Notes under the pieces: model-generated
What the model was told of the DNA's origin: nothing
What the model saw: only the letters and a program-made list of their open reading frames with translations
Database searches by the model: none
NCBI RefSeq assembly: GCF_002812085.1
Contig: NZ_NPDM01000001.1
Location: forward strand, 1,116,001 to 1,180,000
Direction of reading: 5' to 3'
DNA from: Leptospira levettii
GTDB taxonomy: Bacteria > Spirochaetota > Leptospiria > Leptospirales > Leptospiraceae
Length of the DNA: 64,000 bases
Made by a program: the position numbers and the translations under genes
Shown: positions 1-9,314 of the stretch, piece after piece
How positions within the stretch are numbered: the first letter of the stretch is position 1
Layout: the number at the start of each line of letters is the position of its first letter

Positions 1-1
1 C

Positions 2-271
2 TATCCTTACATCGCTGAAGTCACCACTCGGATGGTGAAGCAAAAAGGAATCTTATGTCCCTTTCTAGCGCAACCGTATCAAGATTTGGAAAAAGAAACA
101 GAGGTTCTGACTAATAATGGGTTTGTGATGAAAAAAGAAATTCCCATTCCTGAATTAGAGTTTGTTGGAAAGAGACATATCAAAATACTGCAAAAGAATT
201 CACTTCCGAAAAAGGGATACCCCCGCGACTGGAAAGAAATCGTAAAGGAGACAAAAAACAAGAATGGGTAA
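2..271 (+). CDS. rsmG: RsmG (GidB) 16S rRNA methyltransferase, C-terminal part
   Basis: Only the last 89 codons are in the window; the gene begins before base 1. RsmG is the SAM-dependent enzyme that methylates N7 of G527 (E. coli numbering) in 16S rRNA. The visible part has the alternating strands expected of the C-terminal half, including a stretch reading [12 protein letters not shown] that fits the family's loss-of-detail 'K-G-x-x-x-x-L/K' strand, and a tail RHIKIL...[10 protein letters not shown] resembling the RxIxxIxK...PKKYPRxxG ending of Gram-positive RsmG. Its stop overlaps the parA start by 8 bases, giving the common rsmG-parA-parB order. The family call depends partly on that context because the SAM-binding motifs are outside the window. 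Confidence 0.7.
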   Translation, partial: YPYIAEVTTRMVKQKGILCPFLAQPYQDLEKETEVLTNNGFVMKKEIPIPELEFVGKRHIKILQKNSLPKKGYPRDWKEIVKETKNKNG

Positions 272-1025
272 AATCGTTTCGATCAGTAACCAAAAGGGTG
301 GCGTTGGCAAAACAACGACTGCGATTAACTTAGCATCCAATCTTGTTGATCTTGGAAAAAAAGTTCTTCTATTAGATATAGACCCACAGGGCAATTCGGG
401 TTCTGGACTTGGTTTAGAAGTACAGTCTCTGAATAAAACAACTTACGAAGTAATGATTGGAGAGTTATCAGCTAGAGAAGCGATCCAAAAAACGTTTGTT
501 CCCAATCTAGATATCATTCCTTCGAACATCAACCTCTCAGGACTTGAAGTAGACTTTCTTGGAATTGAGAAAAAAGAATTCAAACTCAAAGATGCTCTTG
601 CATCCATCAAAGAATCTTATGATTATATTTTAATCGATTGCCCCCCTTCTCTTGGTGTTCTCACCATCAATGCACTTTGTGCATCTCAATCAGTGATGAT
701 CACTTTACAAACAGAGTACTTCGCACTCGAAGGACTTTCTCAACTTATGAGAATCATTTCCTTAGTACAGTCACAATGGAATCCTTCTCTGTCACTTGAG
801 GGTGTACTTCTCACGATGTATGACAAACGAACCAACCTCGCAAACCAAGTTGCAGATGATGTCAGAAACTATTTCAAAGAAAAAGTATATGAAACTGTCA
901 TTCCACGTAATGTAAAATTATCTGAAGCACCTTCCTTTGGAAAACCTATCAACTACTATGATCCTGATGGTGTTGGTGCAAAAAGTTATAAAAGTTTAGC
1001 GGAAGAAATTGTAGGGAGGGCATAA
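264..1025 (+). CDS. parA: ParA chromosome-partitioning ATPase
   Basis: A 253-residue ParA/Soj-type ATPase. The deviant Walker A motif [14 protein letters not shown] lies near the N-terminus, followed by the DIDPQGN motif and the IDCPPSLG Walker B region, all intact. ParA binds DNA non-specifically in its ATP form and, with ParB bound at parS, separates newly replicated origins. The length is typical for the chromosomal Soj class, with no extra N-terminal DNA-binding domain as in plasmid type Ia ParA. It overlaps rsmG by 8 bases and lies 3 bases before parB, so the three are very probably one transcript. This gene order in bacteria usually marks the replication origin region. Confidence 0.95.
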   Translation: MGKIVSISNQKGGVGKTTTAINLASNLVDLGKKVLLLDIDPQGNSGSGLGLEVQSLNKTTYEVMIGELSAREAIQKTFVPNLDIIPSNINLSGLEVDFLGIEKKEFKLKDALASIKESYDYILIDCPPSLGVLTINALCASQSVMITLQTEYFALEGLSQLMRIISLVQSQWNPSLSLEGVLLTMYDKRTNLANQVADDVRNYFKEKVYETVIPRNVKLSEAPSFGKPINYYDPDGVGAKSYKSLAEEIVGRA

Positions 1026-1028
1026 GTT

Positions 1029-1925
1029 ATGGCACTCGGTAAAGGAAAGGTTTTAGGAAGAGGACTTGGAAATTTAATCCCAGTCAATGAGAACAATGTT
1101 GAGATCTCCAAGGACGAACAATCAGGACTTCGTGAAATCAAAGTATCTGAAATATCACCAAACCCTCACCAACCTAGAAAACAATTTTCAGACGCATCCA
1201 TCCAAGAGTTATCAAATACAATAGTCGAACATGGTGTGATCCAACCGATCGTTGTACAAAAAAATCCATCTGGATCTGGTTTTCTTTTGGTAGCAGGCGA
1301 AAGACGATTACGTGCATGTAAACTTGCAGGATTTGCAAAAATACCTGCGATCGTTCGTGATCTATCCGAAGCAGATATGATGGAACTTTCACTCATTGAA
1401 AATATCCAAAGGGAAAATTTAAATCCAATGGATGAAGCTTTGGCTTACCAAGCAATCATCGACAAACGAGGATTAAAGGTTACAGACTTAGCCACTCGTG
1501 TTGGTAAAAACCGAGCTACCATTTCCAATTTGATTCGTTTGTTATCTTTACCAAAACCATTACAAGATTGGGTAAAGGAAGGGAAACTTTCAGAAGGACA
1601 AGCTCGCCCTCTTCTTTCGATTCCCGATTCCAAAAAACAATTTGAGGTCGCTCAAAAAGTGATTAGCGAAGGTTGGAATGTTCGTGAAGTGGAAAACTAT
1701 GTTTCTAATTTATTGAACCCAGAAAAAAAATCCAGTTCCTCTGCAAATGTTTCTGACAAACGAGATGCAAGTATCGTGAAGTTGGAAACAAAGTTACGAA
1801 ATAAATTCAGTTCAAAGGTGGAAGTGTCTCACAATGAAACGAATGGCAAAGGTAAAATTGTTTTTTCCTATGCCAACCTCAGTGATATGGAGAGAATCTT
1901 AGAGCAACTCGGTGTGAAATTGTAA
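1029..1925 (+). CDS. parB: ParB chromosome-partitioning CTPase/DNA clamp
   Basis: A 298-residue ParB/Spo0J protein. The N-terminal nucleotide-binding part shows NPHQPRK, GERRLRAC and IENIQREN, the conserved boxes of the ParB CTPase domain. A helix-turn-helix follows (roughly residues 135-190, with VGKNRATISNLIRLL as the recognition region), then a C-terminal dimerisation segment rich in charged residues. ParB loads at parS, slides along DNA and stimulates ParA. It begins 3 bases after parA. Its 3' end overlaps the oppositely oriented ABC transporter gene by 27 bases, with no room for a terminator between them. I found no good parS palindrome inside this window. Confidence 0.95.
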   Translation: MALGKGKVLGRGLGNLIPVNENNVEISKDEQSGLREIKVSEISPNPHQPRKQFSDASIQELSNTIVEHGVIQPIVVQKNPSGSGFLLVAGERRLRACKLAGFAKIPAIVRDLSEADMMELSLIENIQRENLNPMDEALAYQAIIDKRGLKVTDLATRVGKNRATISNLIRLLSLPKPLQDWVKEGKLSEGQARPLLSIPDSKKQFEVAQKVISEGWNVREVENYVSNLLNPEKKSSSSANVSDKRDASIVKLETKLRNKFSSKVEVSHNETNGKGKIVFSYANLSDMERILEQLGVKL

Positions 1926-3719
1926 TTTCGCCAAACGCTCATACAACTCACTTGTTCGTAAGAGTTCGTCATGTGTTCCAACGGACTCGATTTCACCCTC
2001 CCGAATCACAACAATTTGATCTGATTTTACAACTGTTGAGAGACGATGTGCAATCATGATGGTTGTCCTTTCTTTCACTAAAAAATCCAAAGCTCTTTGA
2101 ATCATTTGTTCGGATTCGGAATCAAGTGCAGAAGTAGCTTCATCAAGTAAAAGAATTCTTGGATTACGGAGGATGGCTCTTGCAATTGCAATCCTTTGTT
2201 TTTGTCCGCCAGATAATCGGGTACCGAGGTGGCCAAGGTTTGTATCAAATCCATCTGGTAATTGGTTTATAAATTCCATCACATATGCATTTTCTGCTGC
2301 CGTTTGGATTTCTTCGAAACTTGCACTTGGTTTTCCATAAGCAATATTCTCTCGAAGGGTTCCACTGAAAAGAATTGGTTGTTGGGGAACAAAACCAATG
2401 AGGGAACGTAAGTCTTCCAATTCTAAATCTTTGATGTTGATTCCACCGATGGAAATAGAACCTGACGTTGGATCATAAAAACGAAGGATGAGTTCGAATA
2501 ACGTACTCTTTCCTCCCCCTGATGGTCCCACAAGGGCTGTAGTTTTATTCGCAGGAATTACCAAATTGATTCCTTTGATGGCTTTGGATTCGGGTCGTGA
2601 AGGATATGAAAATGTTAAATCTTTTAAAAGGATAGTTAATCCATTTTGTTTCTCTAAACCGTTTTTTGGTATCGCAGAATTTTCAGAATGGAATACTTCT
2701 GAAATTGGTTTTGGATGGATTGGATCTTTGATTTCCGATTCGGATAACAAGAGTTCCATGAGACGTTCTGTGGCACCAGCTGCACGTTGTAAATCACCAA
2801 GGACTTCGGAAACAGCTCCTACACTATTTGCCACCATGATGGCATAAAAAGAAAAAGCGATGAGTTCTCCCCCTGTGATTTTTCCTTCAAGGACATCAGT
2901 TCCCCCAACCCATAACATAAAACTTATTCCAGTAAGAATGAATAAAATAACAGTCCCGATAAGAAGGGCCCTTTGTCTGATCCTGGCCACAGCAACTGCA
3001 AAGGCATCTTCCACTGTTCTGGAGAATACATCGATATCTACTTTTTGGTGGTGGAAGGATTGTAAAATTTTAATGTTGAGGAGGGATTCGCTTACGTATG
3101 TTCCTATGTTTGCAATTTTATCCTGGGTGTTACGGGATAAATTTCTCACACGTTTTCCGTAGAATAGAATTGGAAACACAATGAAAGGTACACTGATAAG
3201 AACAATCATCGTGAGTTTTGCATTTGTGATAAAAAGAAAAATAATCCCGCCGACAAACATCAAAATATTTCGAAGGGCGATTGAAGCAGAAGACCCTATG
3301 ACCGTTTGGATGAGGGTTGTATCAGTTGTGATTCGAGATTGGATTTCTCCAGGAGAGTTGGATTCAAAAAAACTTGGATGGATGAAGATGATATGTCTGA
3401 ACACATCTTTACGAATGTCGGAGGCAACTCTTTCACCAATCCAAGAAACTGTATAATGTCGTATGTAGGTTCCAATGGCGAGAAGGATTCCAACGAAAAT
3501 GATAAATACAAGTGCATAACCTAATTCTTGTTTGGATCTCGCAGAAAATCCAGCATCCACTAAATGGCGTAATCCTTGTCCAAGTCCCAAAGTAACACCC
3601 GCTGTGAAAAGCAGTGCAAACGAAGAGAGGATCATTTGGATTCGATATGGTTTTAAATAGGAAAAAGTTTTAGAAAGGACTCGGAGGTTTTTTGACTTAG
3701 GTCGGTCGGGTGTTTGCAA
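1899..3719 (-). CDS. MsbA-type ABC exporter (membrane domain fused to ATPase)
   Basis: A 606-residue half-transporter with an N-terminal six-helix membrane domain (about residues 20-310) and a C-terminal ATPase. The ATPase has Walker A GPSGGGKSTL, signature LSGGQKQR, Walker B ILLLDEATSALD and the H-loop histidine in IMIAHRLS. It belongs to the MsbA/LmrA exporter group that moves lipids, lipid A-type molecules or hydrophobic compounds across the inner membrane as homodimers; the substrate here cannot be read from sequence. The start is a TTG with an AAAGGA Shine-Dalgarno seven bases upstream. It follows the DUF327 gene by 4 bases, so it is the last gene of the M23-bactofilin-DUF327 operon. Its 3' end overlaps parB. 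Confidence 0.9.
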   Translation of the reverse strand: MQTPDRPKSKNLRVLSKTFSYLKPYRIQMILSSFALLFTAGVTLGLGQGLRHLVDAGFSARSKQELGYALVFIIFVGILLAIGTYIRHYTVSWIGERVASDIRKDVFRHIIFIHPSFFESNSPGEIQSRITTDTTLIQTVIGSSASIALRNILMFVGGIIFLFITNAKLTMIVLISVPFIVFPILFYGKRVRNLSRNTQDKIANIGTYVSESLLNIKILQSFHHQKVDIDVFSRTVEDAFAVAVARIRQRALLIGTVILFILTGISFMLWVGGTDVLEGKITGGELIAFSFYAIMVANSVGAVSEVLGDLQRAAGATERLMELLLSESEIKDPIHPKPISEVFHSENSAIPKNGLEKQNGLTILLKDLTFSYPSRPESKAIKGINLVIPANKTTALVGPSGGGKSTLFELILRFYDPTSGSISIGGINIKDLELEDLRSLIGFVPQQPILFSGTLRENIAYGKPSASFEEIQTAAENAYVMEFINQLPDGFDTNLGHLGTRLSGGQKQRIAIARAILRNPRILLLDEATSALDSESEQMIQRALDFLVKERTTIMIAHRLSTVVKSDQIVVIREGEIESVGTHDELLRTSELYERLAKLQFHTELL

Positions 3720-3723
3720 AGAA

Positions 3724-4194
3724 TTATCCTTTTAGATCAATGAGTAGACCTCTGATTTCATCTAATTGTTTCAAAATAACAAAAGCACTGTTGTTGGGCG
3801 AAAACATGGTTTTTGCCAAAAGATCCAATTTTTCGTCCACTACCTTCACATAACGAACGTCTTTTTGGTCATTACGTCCGCGTTGGGGTGCTTGCATTAC
3901 TTTGTAGTTTTTTTTGAGAATGAGTTCAGCAATTTGTTTGATGTGCTTCTTGTAGGATTCGAGGTTTTTGTGATTGGGGTCTTTGATGAGATCTTTTTCT
4001 AGATCAGGTAAATCTTTCCAAAGTTCATTCAGCTCTCTTGTTTCTTCTTTACCCGCTGGAACTATGGATTCTAAAATTTCTAAAAAACTTTGTTTGGCTT
4101 CATCAACGGGAACAAAGGAAGTAGCTAGTTTTTCTTTGGAACCTTTTTTTGCCTGAGTCGAAACTGACTTAGGGTTGTTGTTTTGGATGATCAT
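3724..4194 (-). CDS. DUF327 (YaaR-like) family protein
   Basis: A 156-residue soluble, mostly helical protein. It shows the DUF327/YaaR pattern: a basic low-complexity N-terminus, then SFLEILESIVP, a helical middle, a conserved KKHIKQIAELILKKNYKV region, and a C-terminal DEKLDLLAKTM...LDEIRGLLIDLKG. No biochemical role is known to me for this family. It lies 8 bases after the bactofilin gene and 4 bases before the ABC exporter, so it is cotranscribed with cell-shape genes. No signal peptide or membrane segment is visible, which suggests a cytoplasmic protein. The family call is fairly firm; the function is unknown. Confidence 0.75.
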   Translation of the reverse strand: MIIQNNNPKSVSTQAKKGSKEKLATSFVPVDEAKQSFLEILESIVPAGKEETRELNELWKDLPDLEKDLIKDPNHKNLESYKKHIKQIAELILKKNYKVMQAPQRGRNDQKDVRYVKVVDEKLDLLAKTMFSPNNSAFVILKQLDEIRGLLIDLKG

Positions 4195-4202
4195 AAACCC
4201 GC

Positions 4203-4556
4203 CTAATGACGAGTGGGGTTAATCGTACATTTCCCATGAAACACAACACCTTCTTCCACGATGAGGCGAGGAGTGACAATGTCCCCTTCTAATCGGCAGC
4301 TAGAAAGTAGTGTTACACGTTCTGTTGCATAAATATTTCCGCGGATTTCTCCACCAGCAACCACAACTCGTGCTTTGATATCAGTATCGACGATTCCGGA
4401 CTTTCCAATAAGGACCTTTCCTGTGGTTTCGAGCACTCCACGGAATTTTCCATCGATACGAATGAGACCCGGGAACTTAAATTCACCTGTGAATTCAGCC
4501 CCTTCTCCGATGATGCTATTAACTAAAAATTCTTCTTCTGTTGATGGATTCGACAT
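4203..4556 (-). CDS. Bactofilin, polymer-forming cytoskeletal protein
   Basis: A 117-residue bactofilin: a short flexible N-terminus, then the right-handed beta-helix domain with the pattern IGEGAEFTGEFKFPGLIRIDGKFRG and repeated G-x-V/I turns (VLIGKSGIVDTDIKA, VVVAGGEIRGNIYA). Bactofilins polymerise without nucleotide and act as scaffolds for peptidoglycan enzymes or chromosome-segregation proteins. A bactofilin has been linked to cell helicity in Leptospira biflexa. The ATG overlaps the stop of the upstream M23-family gene (TAATG), so translation is coupled. Pairing of a bactofilin with an M23 protein is a recurring arrangement in shape-control loci. The polarity with parAB downstream is convergent. 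Confidence 0.9.
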   Translation of the reverse strand: MSNPSTEEEFLVNSIIGEGAEFTGEFKFPGLIRIDGKFRGVLETTGKVLIGKSGIVDTDIKARVVVAGGEIRGNIYATERVTLLSSCRLEGDIVTPRLIVEEGVVFHGKCTINPTRH

Positions 4557-5545
4557 TATTCTTGGATTTGGTTGAGAAACGAAAACGGATTCAACGCTTG
4601 GGTACCAACATGTACTTCATAATGAAGGTGGTAAATCGGATTTTCAGGAGATTTTCCGACATATCCAAGAATGTCACCTTTTGAGAGTTTTTCGTTTTTC
4701 TTCACACGGATTCGATCTAAATTTGAGTAGATCGTTTTCCAACCAAATCTGTGGGATATTTTTACATAATATCCAGTCGCTGGTGAATAACCAGTATCAA
4801 ACACTAAACCAGGTGCTGTAGCAATGACTTCTGCTCCTGGAAAGGATCCAATATCCAAACCACGATTGATTTCTTCTTTGCCAGTAATCGGTGAGATGTA
4901 TTTTCCAAAAGGGAAAAGCACATACCCTTTGGTAGGCCAAATCGATGGTGTGTTTTTGATGATGCTCTTTCTTTTTTTGATGAGTTTGATGATCTCTTCA
5001 GAAAGTTCGGAAGATAATTTTAAATTGTGAATGTCTTCTTTGATGCGAAAGGACTCATCAGTAATGTCAGTTTGAGGTGTTCCTTGTAAGGCAAGGAATT
5101 GACCTGCTTGTCCACCCATCCCTTTTGATACTCGAGATGGATCTCCACCTAATTTGATATAAAGATTAGAGATTCGATCATAATAGTATTGGATGGTTTC
5201 ATGAAGAGAGTTTACCTCTTCTTTCATCTTGGAAGATTGTCTAATAAAGTCTTTGTTAGTTAAATTGAGTTCGGTGAGTTGGTGGATGGATCCACTATGA
5301 GATAAAACGTTTACCGCACTGATGACAAGTAACACAACCATGATTCCAATGAAGATAGAAATGGCTTTGTAAGAGATGACAAAGTTAATCGTTTTGCGGT
5401 CAGTGTGAGGAATGACCATGATGGTCAGTTTTTCACGACCTTTTTTGTCCAAATCCTCATAACGTTGGGATAACTTAAGCTTCCATTCCTGGACTTTATA
5501 CCGAAGTCGGTAAAAAATTAAATGTAGTCTTTGTTTTACTTCCAC
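4556..5545 (-). CDS. M23 (LytM)-family membrane protein with altered active site
   Basis: A 329-residue protein: a basic cytoplasmic N-terminus of about 55 residues, one membrane helix (about 60-80), a periplasmic coiled-coil-like linker, and a C-terminal LytM fold. The family zinc site is H-x3-D plus the second His of HxH, with a further catalytic His in the YxHL motif. Here the first ligand is Asn227 (NRGLD), Asp231 is kept, the YxHL His is Asn275 (YSNLD), and HLH is kept at 306-308. Two Asn substitutions suggest a non-hydrolytic regulator, as in EnvC or NlpD. The start is GTG. It is first in the operon with bactofilin, which may tether it. The fold call is firm; loss of activity is inference. 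Confidence 0.85.
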   Translation of the reverse strand: MEVKQRLHLIFYRLRYKVQEWKLKLSQRYEDLDKKGREKLTIMVIPHTDRKTINFVISYKAISIFIGIMVVLLVISAVNVLSHSGSIHQLTELNLTNKDFIRQSSKMKEEVNSLHETIQYYYDRISNLYIKLGGDPSRVSKGMGGQAGQFLALQGTPQTDITDESFRIKEDIHNLKLSSELSEEIIKLIKKRKSIIKNTPSIWPTKGYVLFPFGKYISPITGKEEINRGLDIGSFPGAEVIATAPGLVFDTGYSPATGYYVKISHRFGWKTIYSNLDRIRVKKNEKLSKGDILGYVGKSPENPIYHLHYEVHVGTQALNPFSFLNQIQE

Positions 5546-5650
5546 GTTCGTTATAGACCTACGTTGATTTAAACAAAAGTTAATCTACCCACTATATCTT
5601 TCGATTGAATTTTCATTTTCATCCAGTGGAAATTACAAATCTTGCTATTT

Positions 5651-6460
5651 ATGGGATATTCGTTGATCGACACACATTGCCACCTAGACATAATTCGAGA
5701 ACAAGGACAAAGTATCGAAGAAACCCTGGAGAAATCCCGAATGGCAGGAGTAGACCAATTGGTTCAAATTGGGATTGATTTGCCTAGTTCAAACGAAGCA
5801 GTTCGTATTTCAGAAACGCATTCAACAGATTCATTAAAAATATCGTATTCGATTGGTTGTCACCCAACAGAAACCCATGAGTTTCCGAATGCAGATCAAA
5901 TTTTAGAGTTAGCCAAATCCCGAATGTTTGATCCTAAGTTTGCAGCAATTGGTGAAATTGGAGTGGATTTATATCATGACGCAAGTACACGTTCCCAACA
6001 AAATGATGTATTGCGAAAGTTTTTAGATTTTTCTTCCGAGTACAAAATGCCCGTTGTCATCCATTCACGAGATGCTTATCAAGATACCTATGAAGCTCTA
6101 AAAGAATTTAAAACAAAAGCATTTGGAGTGATCCATTGTTTTACTTACGATTACGAAGCTGCAAAACAATTTGTTGATCTTGGGTATTATATTTCTTTTT
6201 CAGGAATTGTTACTTTTAAATCAGCGGTAGATATCCAAGAAGCCGCAAAAAAAATTCCACTCGAATCTATTTTGATCGAAACAGATGCACCATTTTTATC
6301 ACCAATGCCTCATCGTGGGAAACGAAATGATTCCTCACATTTGCCATTTGTATTAGAGAAAATGTATTCATTACGAACAGAACCTAATGCTGAAGTAGCA
6401 GAACGTATTTACAAAAATTCATTAAAATTTACAGAAAGAAAGGCTTACCACCATGCTTGA
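5651..6460 (+). CDS. tatD: TatD-family metal-dependent DNase
   Basis: A 269-residue TIM-barrel hydrolase of the TatD family, if read from the ATG at 5651; a TTG three codons upstream is an alternative. The family's metal-binding motifs are present: IDTHCHLD at the N-terminus, [10 protein letters not shown] (metal-bridging Glu) mid-protein, [18 protein letters not shown] and the late ETDAPFLSP. TatD proteins act as 3'-5' exonucleases on DNA and possibly RNA. It overlaps serS by 8 bases, so the two are translationally coupled. The upstream 105 bases separate it from the divergent M23/bactofilin operon and presumably hold both promoters. Confidence 0.9.
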   Translation: MGYSLIDTHCHLDIIREQGQSIEETLEKSRMAGVDQLVQIGIDLPSSNEAVRISETHSTDSLKISYSIGCHPTETHEFPNADQILELAKSRMFDPKFAAIGEIGVDLYHDASTRSQQNDVLRKFLDFSSEYKMPVVIHSRDAYQDTYEALKEFKTKAFGVIHCFTYDYEAAKQFVDLGYYISFSGIVTFKSAVDIQEAAKKIPLESILIETDAPFLSPMPHRGKRNDSSHLPFVLEKMYSLRTEPNAEVAERIYKNSLKFTERKAYHHA

Positions 6461-7709
6461 TATCAATCGTATTGTTCAAAATCCAGAAGAACTTCTCTCC
6501 ACTTTACAAAAACGTGGTGTAGTCTCAACTGACATTGAAGCAAAAATTAAATCTGTTTCAGAAAAACAAAGAAGATTAAAATTAGAAGTCGAAGAACTAC
6601 GTGCAGAACGAAACCGAGTTTCTAAAGAAATTGGAATTCAGAAATCACAAGGGAAAGATATAACAGAAATTTCAAATTCGATGAAAGGAGTTGGAGATCG
6701 CATCAAAGCAATCGAAGAAGAACTTTCAAAAGAAGAAGAATCTTTACACGAACTTAATTTAGGTCTTCCTAATTTATTAGATCCTTCAGTTCCCGAAGGT
6801 AAGTCGGAAGAAGATAACGTTCTAGTCAGACAATGGGGTGAAATTAAAAAACAATCTTTTGAAGCAAAAACTCATTTCGATATTGGAGAAAAACTAGGAA
6901 TTTTTGATTTTGAAAGAGGGGTCAAACTTTCCGGCGCACGATTTTACACCTATCGAGGTTTAGGTGCAAAATTAGAACGTGCTTTAATGAATTTAATGCT
7001 CGATACTCATACATCTGAGAATGGATATGAAGAAATGTGGGTCCCTGTTCTTGTGAACGACGAATCGATGACAGCAACTGGTCAACTTCCAAAGTTTGCC
7101 GAAGATTTTTATCGCTTGGAAAAAGATGGATTAAATCTCATTCCGACGGCAGAAGTCCCTCTCACCAACTACTACCGCGATGAAATCATCCAAGAAAAAG
7201 AATTACCTATCTCTGTTTGTGCTCACACATCCTGTTTTAGAAGAGAAGCTGGATCCTATGGAAGAGATACACGTGGGCTTGTGCGTGTACACCAATTCCA
7301 GAAAGTCGAACTTGTTAAATTTGTAGAACCTGAGACATCAGTGGAAGAACACGAAAAGATGTTAAAAGATGCAGAATCTATTTTGCAAAAATTAAATCTG
7401 CCATATCGAGTTATGTTACTTTGTAGCAAAGATATGTCGAGTGCTTCGTCCAAAACATTTGATATTGAAGTATGGATGCCTGGACTTGGGCGATTTATGG
7501 AAATTTCCTCAGTTTCTAACTTCAAAGACTATCAAGCAAGAAGAGGAAAAATTCGATACAAGTCAAAGGAAGGAAAAAACCTGCTCGTCCATACTTTGAA
7601 TGGTTCTGGTCTTGCGATCGGTCGAACACTGGCCGCAGTGATTGAAAACTACCAATTAGAAGATGGAACCTTCCAAATTCCGGATGTGTTAAAACAATAT
7701 ATCCGATAA
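6453..7709 (+). CDS. serS: Seryl-tRNA synthetase
   Basis: A 418-residue class II synthetase that charges tRNA-Ser. The N-terminal long antiparallel coiled coil (about residues 30-105) that grips the long variable arm is obvious from heptad-rich charged sequence. Motif 2 appears around [26 protein letters not shown] and motif 3 near the C-terminus as [27 protein letters not shown] is also intact. Length is normal. It overlaps the end of tatD and has an AAAGG Shine-Dalgarno inside that gene. Three of its substrates, tRNA-Ser with anticodons TGA, GCT and GGA, are encoded 7 to 9 kb downstream on the other strand. Confidence 0.97.
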   Translation: MLDINRIVQNPEELLSTLQKRGVVSTDIEAKIKSVSEKQRRLKLEVEELRAERNRVSKEIGIQKSQGKDITEISNSMKGVGDRIKAIEEELSKEEESLHELNLGLPNLLDPSVPEGKSEEDNVLVRQWGEIKKQSFEAKTHFDIGEKLGIFDFERGVKLSGARFYTYRGLGAKLERALMNLMLDTHTSENGYEEMWVPVLVNDESMTATGQLPKFAEDFYRLEKDGLNLIPTAEVPLTNYYRDEIIQEKELPISVCAHTSCFRREAGSYGRDTRGLVRVHQFQKVELVKFVEPETSVEEHEKMLKDAESILQKLNLPYRVMLLCSKDMSSASSKTFDIEVWMPGLGRFMEISSVSNFKDYQARRGKIRYKSKEGKNLLVHTLNGSGLAIGRTLAAVIENYQLEDGTFQIPDVLKQYIR

Positions 7710-7739
7710 GAATTTTTGGGCAGATGACCGAGGTGTCAA

Positions 7740-9272
7740 ATGCCCAATCCACTTTGTCCTCTAAACCCTAATTTTGTAGCAAAGAAATCCATAGCCAATA
7801 TCACCCTTGAGTTTGGTTTTAAACGCTGTGCGATGATAAACTCTGGATGGGGAAATAAACGAAACAGATTTAACTTACCAGCTAAGAAATTTAAACAAAC
7901 TACGTTTAATTCACTGACGATTGCATTTAAACGAGCTACAATTAGCGCACCTTCGACAATTTATAAACGAATAACAATTAAATCCCTTCAATTTTTGAAT
8001 CATTCAAAACTCAGCCAATGGATGGTTGGTTTGTTACTTACATCACTTTTAACTTCATCTGTACTGGGACAAACAAGTGAAGGTGAAAATACTTTAGTTG
8101 TCAGTCCGATTCGAGGGCCTATCAATTCTGAGTTTCAGGAGTTTGGTCCAACGATGACTCCCGATGCAAAAACTTTATATTTTTATTCGAAACGAGCGGA
8201 ACGTAGTTATACAGAAATTTTCAAATCAGAACGTAAGAAGGATGGAACATGGGATTTTCCTGAAGAAGTCAGTATTTTAAATTCCCCATTTGATGACCAA
8301 AGTCCGTTTATCACCCGCGACGGAAAAATGATTCTACTTTCATCAAATCGAGATGGTTCCATTGAAGTGATATTAGCCGATGGAAAAATAGGTATTTCAA
8401 GAGATTTGTACGTCTCAAATTGGAATGGAAAAACTTGGTCCGTTCCTACCCCTTTACCTTCCCCTATCAATACAGAGGAAATTGAAGAAAATCCTCATTT
8501 GTTAGGTGACACTCTCCTTTTTACACGATACCCTTTTGGAAAACCAAACTTAGCAAAAATATATTATAGTCAGTTTCAGAATAATCAATGGACCAAACCA
8601 AAACTATTGCCATCACCTATCAATGACCAACATGCAACGATTGCTGCTGCTTTCAATGATGATGGTAAAATTCTTTTTTTCTCCTCCAACCGTCCTGGTG
8701 GATTTGGCGGATTTGATTTGTATATGGCAAAAATGGAAGGGGAAACATTTACTGATGTAGAGAATTTAGGAAGTCCTATCAATTCATCTGAAGATGAAGC
8801 CTATATTGTTTATCAGCAGGTGAAAAAAACCTTCCTATTTTGCCGGCGAGTGGAAGGAAAATCATTTGATATATTCACAGCATCAGTTCCCAAACAGGAA
8901 AATTTGGTTCAAAAGAAACTAGAAGAAACGAAGAAAATTTCACTGGATTCTGTTTATTTTGAAAGAGCATCTTCCTTATTAAAATCAGAATCATCAGTTC
9001 CCTTGGATTCAATCGTTGATTACCTTCATGAAAATTCCGAACAAAAAATGAAAATCATAGGACATACTGACCTAACTGGTACTTTTGAGGACAACATGAT
9101 TTTATCAAAAGAAAGAGCTGAATCCGTAAAACAATATTTAGTCTCTAAAGGAGTTGATCCCAACCGGTTGGTGACAGAAGGAAAAGGTCCAACACAACCA
9201 GTGGTGCAAGGGACAGATGAAGTTTCATCGAAAAAAAATCGACGAACAGAATTTGTCCTACTAAATCCTTAA
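7740..9272 (+). CDS. OmpA-like protein with PD40 repeats and repeat-bearing N-terminal extension
   Basis: A 510-residue envelope protein. Residues about 110-390 hold several WD40-like PD40 blades (for example PTMTPDAKTLYFYS, PFITRDGKMILLSS, AAFNDDGKILFFSSNRPGGFGG). The C-terminal 110 residues are an OmpA peptidoglycan-binding domain (IIGHTDLTG, LSKERAESVKQYL, KNRRTEFVL). A Sec-like hydrophobic segment (VGLLLTSLLTSSVLGQ) begins only at residue 96. The ATG at 7740 has a GAGG element at good distance, whereas the in-frame ATG at 8022 has none, so the long form is favoured. The first 94 residues contain five exact 12-residue units starting F/N/Y-K-R/Q. Gene follows serS by 30 bases. Domain calls are firm; the true start needs testing. 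Confidence 0.85.
   Translation: MPNPLCPLNPNFVAKKSIANITLEFGFKRCAMINSGWGNKRNRFNLPAKKFKQTTFNSLTIAFKRATISAPSTIYKRITIKSLQFLNHSKLSQWMVGLLLTSLLTSSVLGQTSEGENTLVVSPIRGPINSEFQEFGPTMTPDAKTLYFYSKRAERSYTEIFKSERKKDGTWDFPEEVSILNSPFDDQSPFITRDGKMILLSSNRDGSIEVILADGKIGISRDLYVSNWNGKTWSVPTPLPSPINTEEIEENPHLLGDTLLFTRYPFGKPNLAKIYYSQFQNNQWTKPKLLPSPINDQHATIAAAFNDDGKILFFSSNRPGGFGGFDLYMAKMEGETFTDVENLGSPINSSEDEAYIVYQQVKKTFLFCRRVEGKSFDIFTASVPKQENLVQKKLEETKKISLDSVYFERASSLLKSESSVPLDSIVDYLHENSEQKMKIIGHTDLTGTFEDNMILSKERAESVKQYLVSKGVDPNRLVTEGKGPTQPVVQGTDEVSSKKNRRTEFVLLNP
7818..7997 (+). repeat. Five degenerate 36-base tandem units in the OmpA-protein leader
   Basis: Five consecutive 36-base units begin at 7818, 7854, 7890, 7926 and 7962. 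Each starts with a near-constant TTTAAACGA-like ennamer (TTTAAACGC, AATAAACGA, TTTAAACAA, TTTAAACGA, TATAAACGA) and diverges after it. In translation they give 12-residue units with Lys always at position 2 and Arg or Gln at position 3. A weaker unit, KKSIANITLEFG, precedes them at 7782. There are no spacers, so this is not a CRISPR array. They may be a protein repeat or a DNA/RNA-level element inside a leader. Confidence 0.7.
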
Positions 9273-9314
9273 TTTTTCCTTGCCGTTTCTATTTCCAAAA
9301 AGAAGGTTAATTGG

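Noticed and set aside
2488..3524. Plus-strand frames opposite the ABC exporter
   Set aside because: Antisense shadows of a conserved gene with no start signals or domain pattern.
7818..7997. 36-base periodic units looked at as a CRISPR array
   Set aside because: Units are adjacent without spacers, strongly degenerate, and keep the reading frame of a coding sequence; no cas genes are present.
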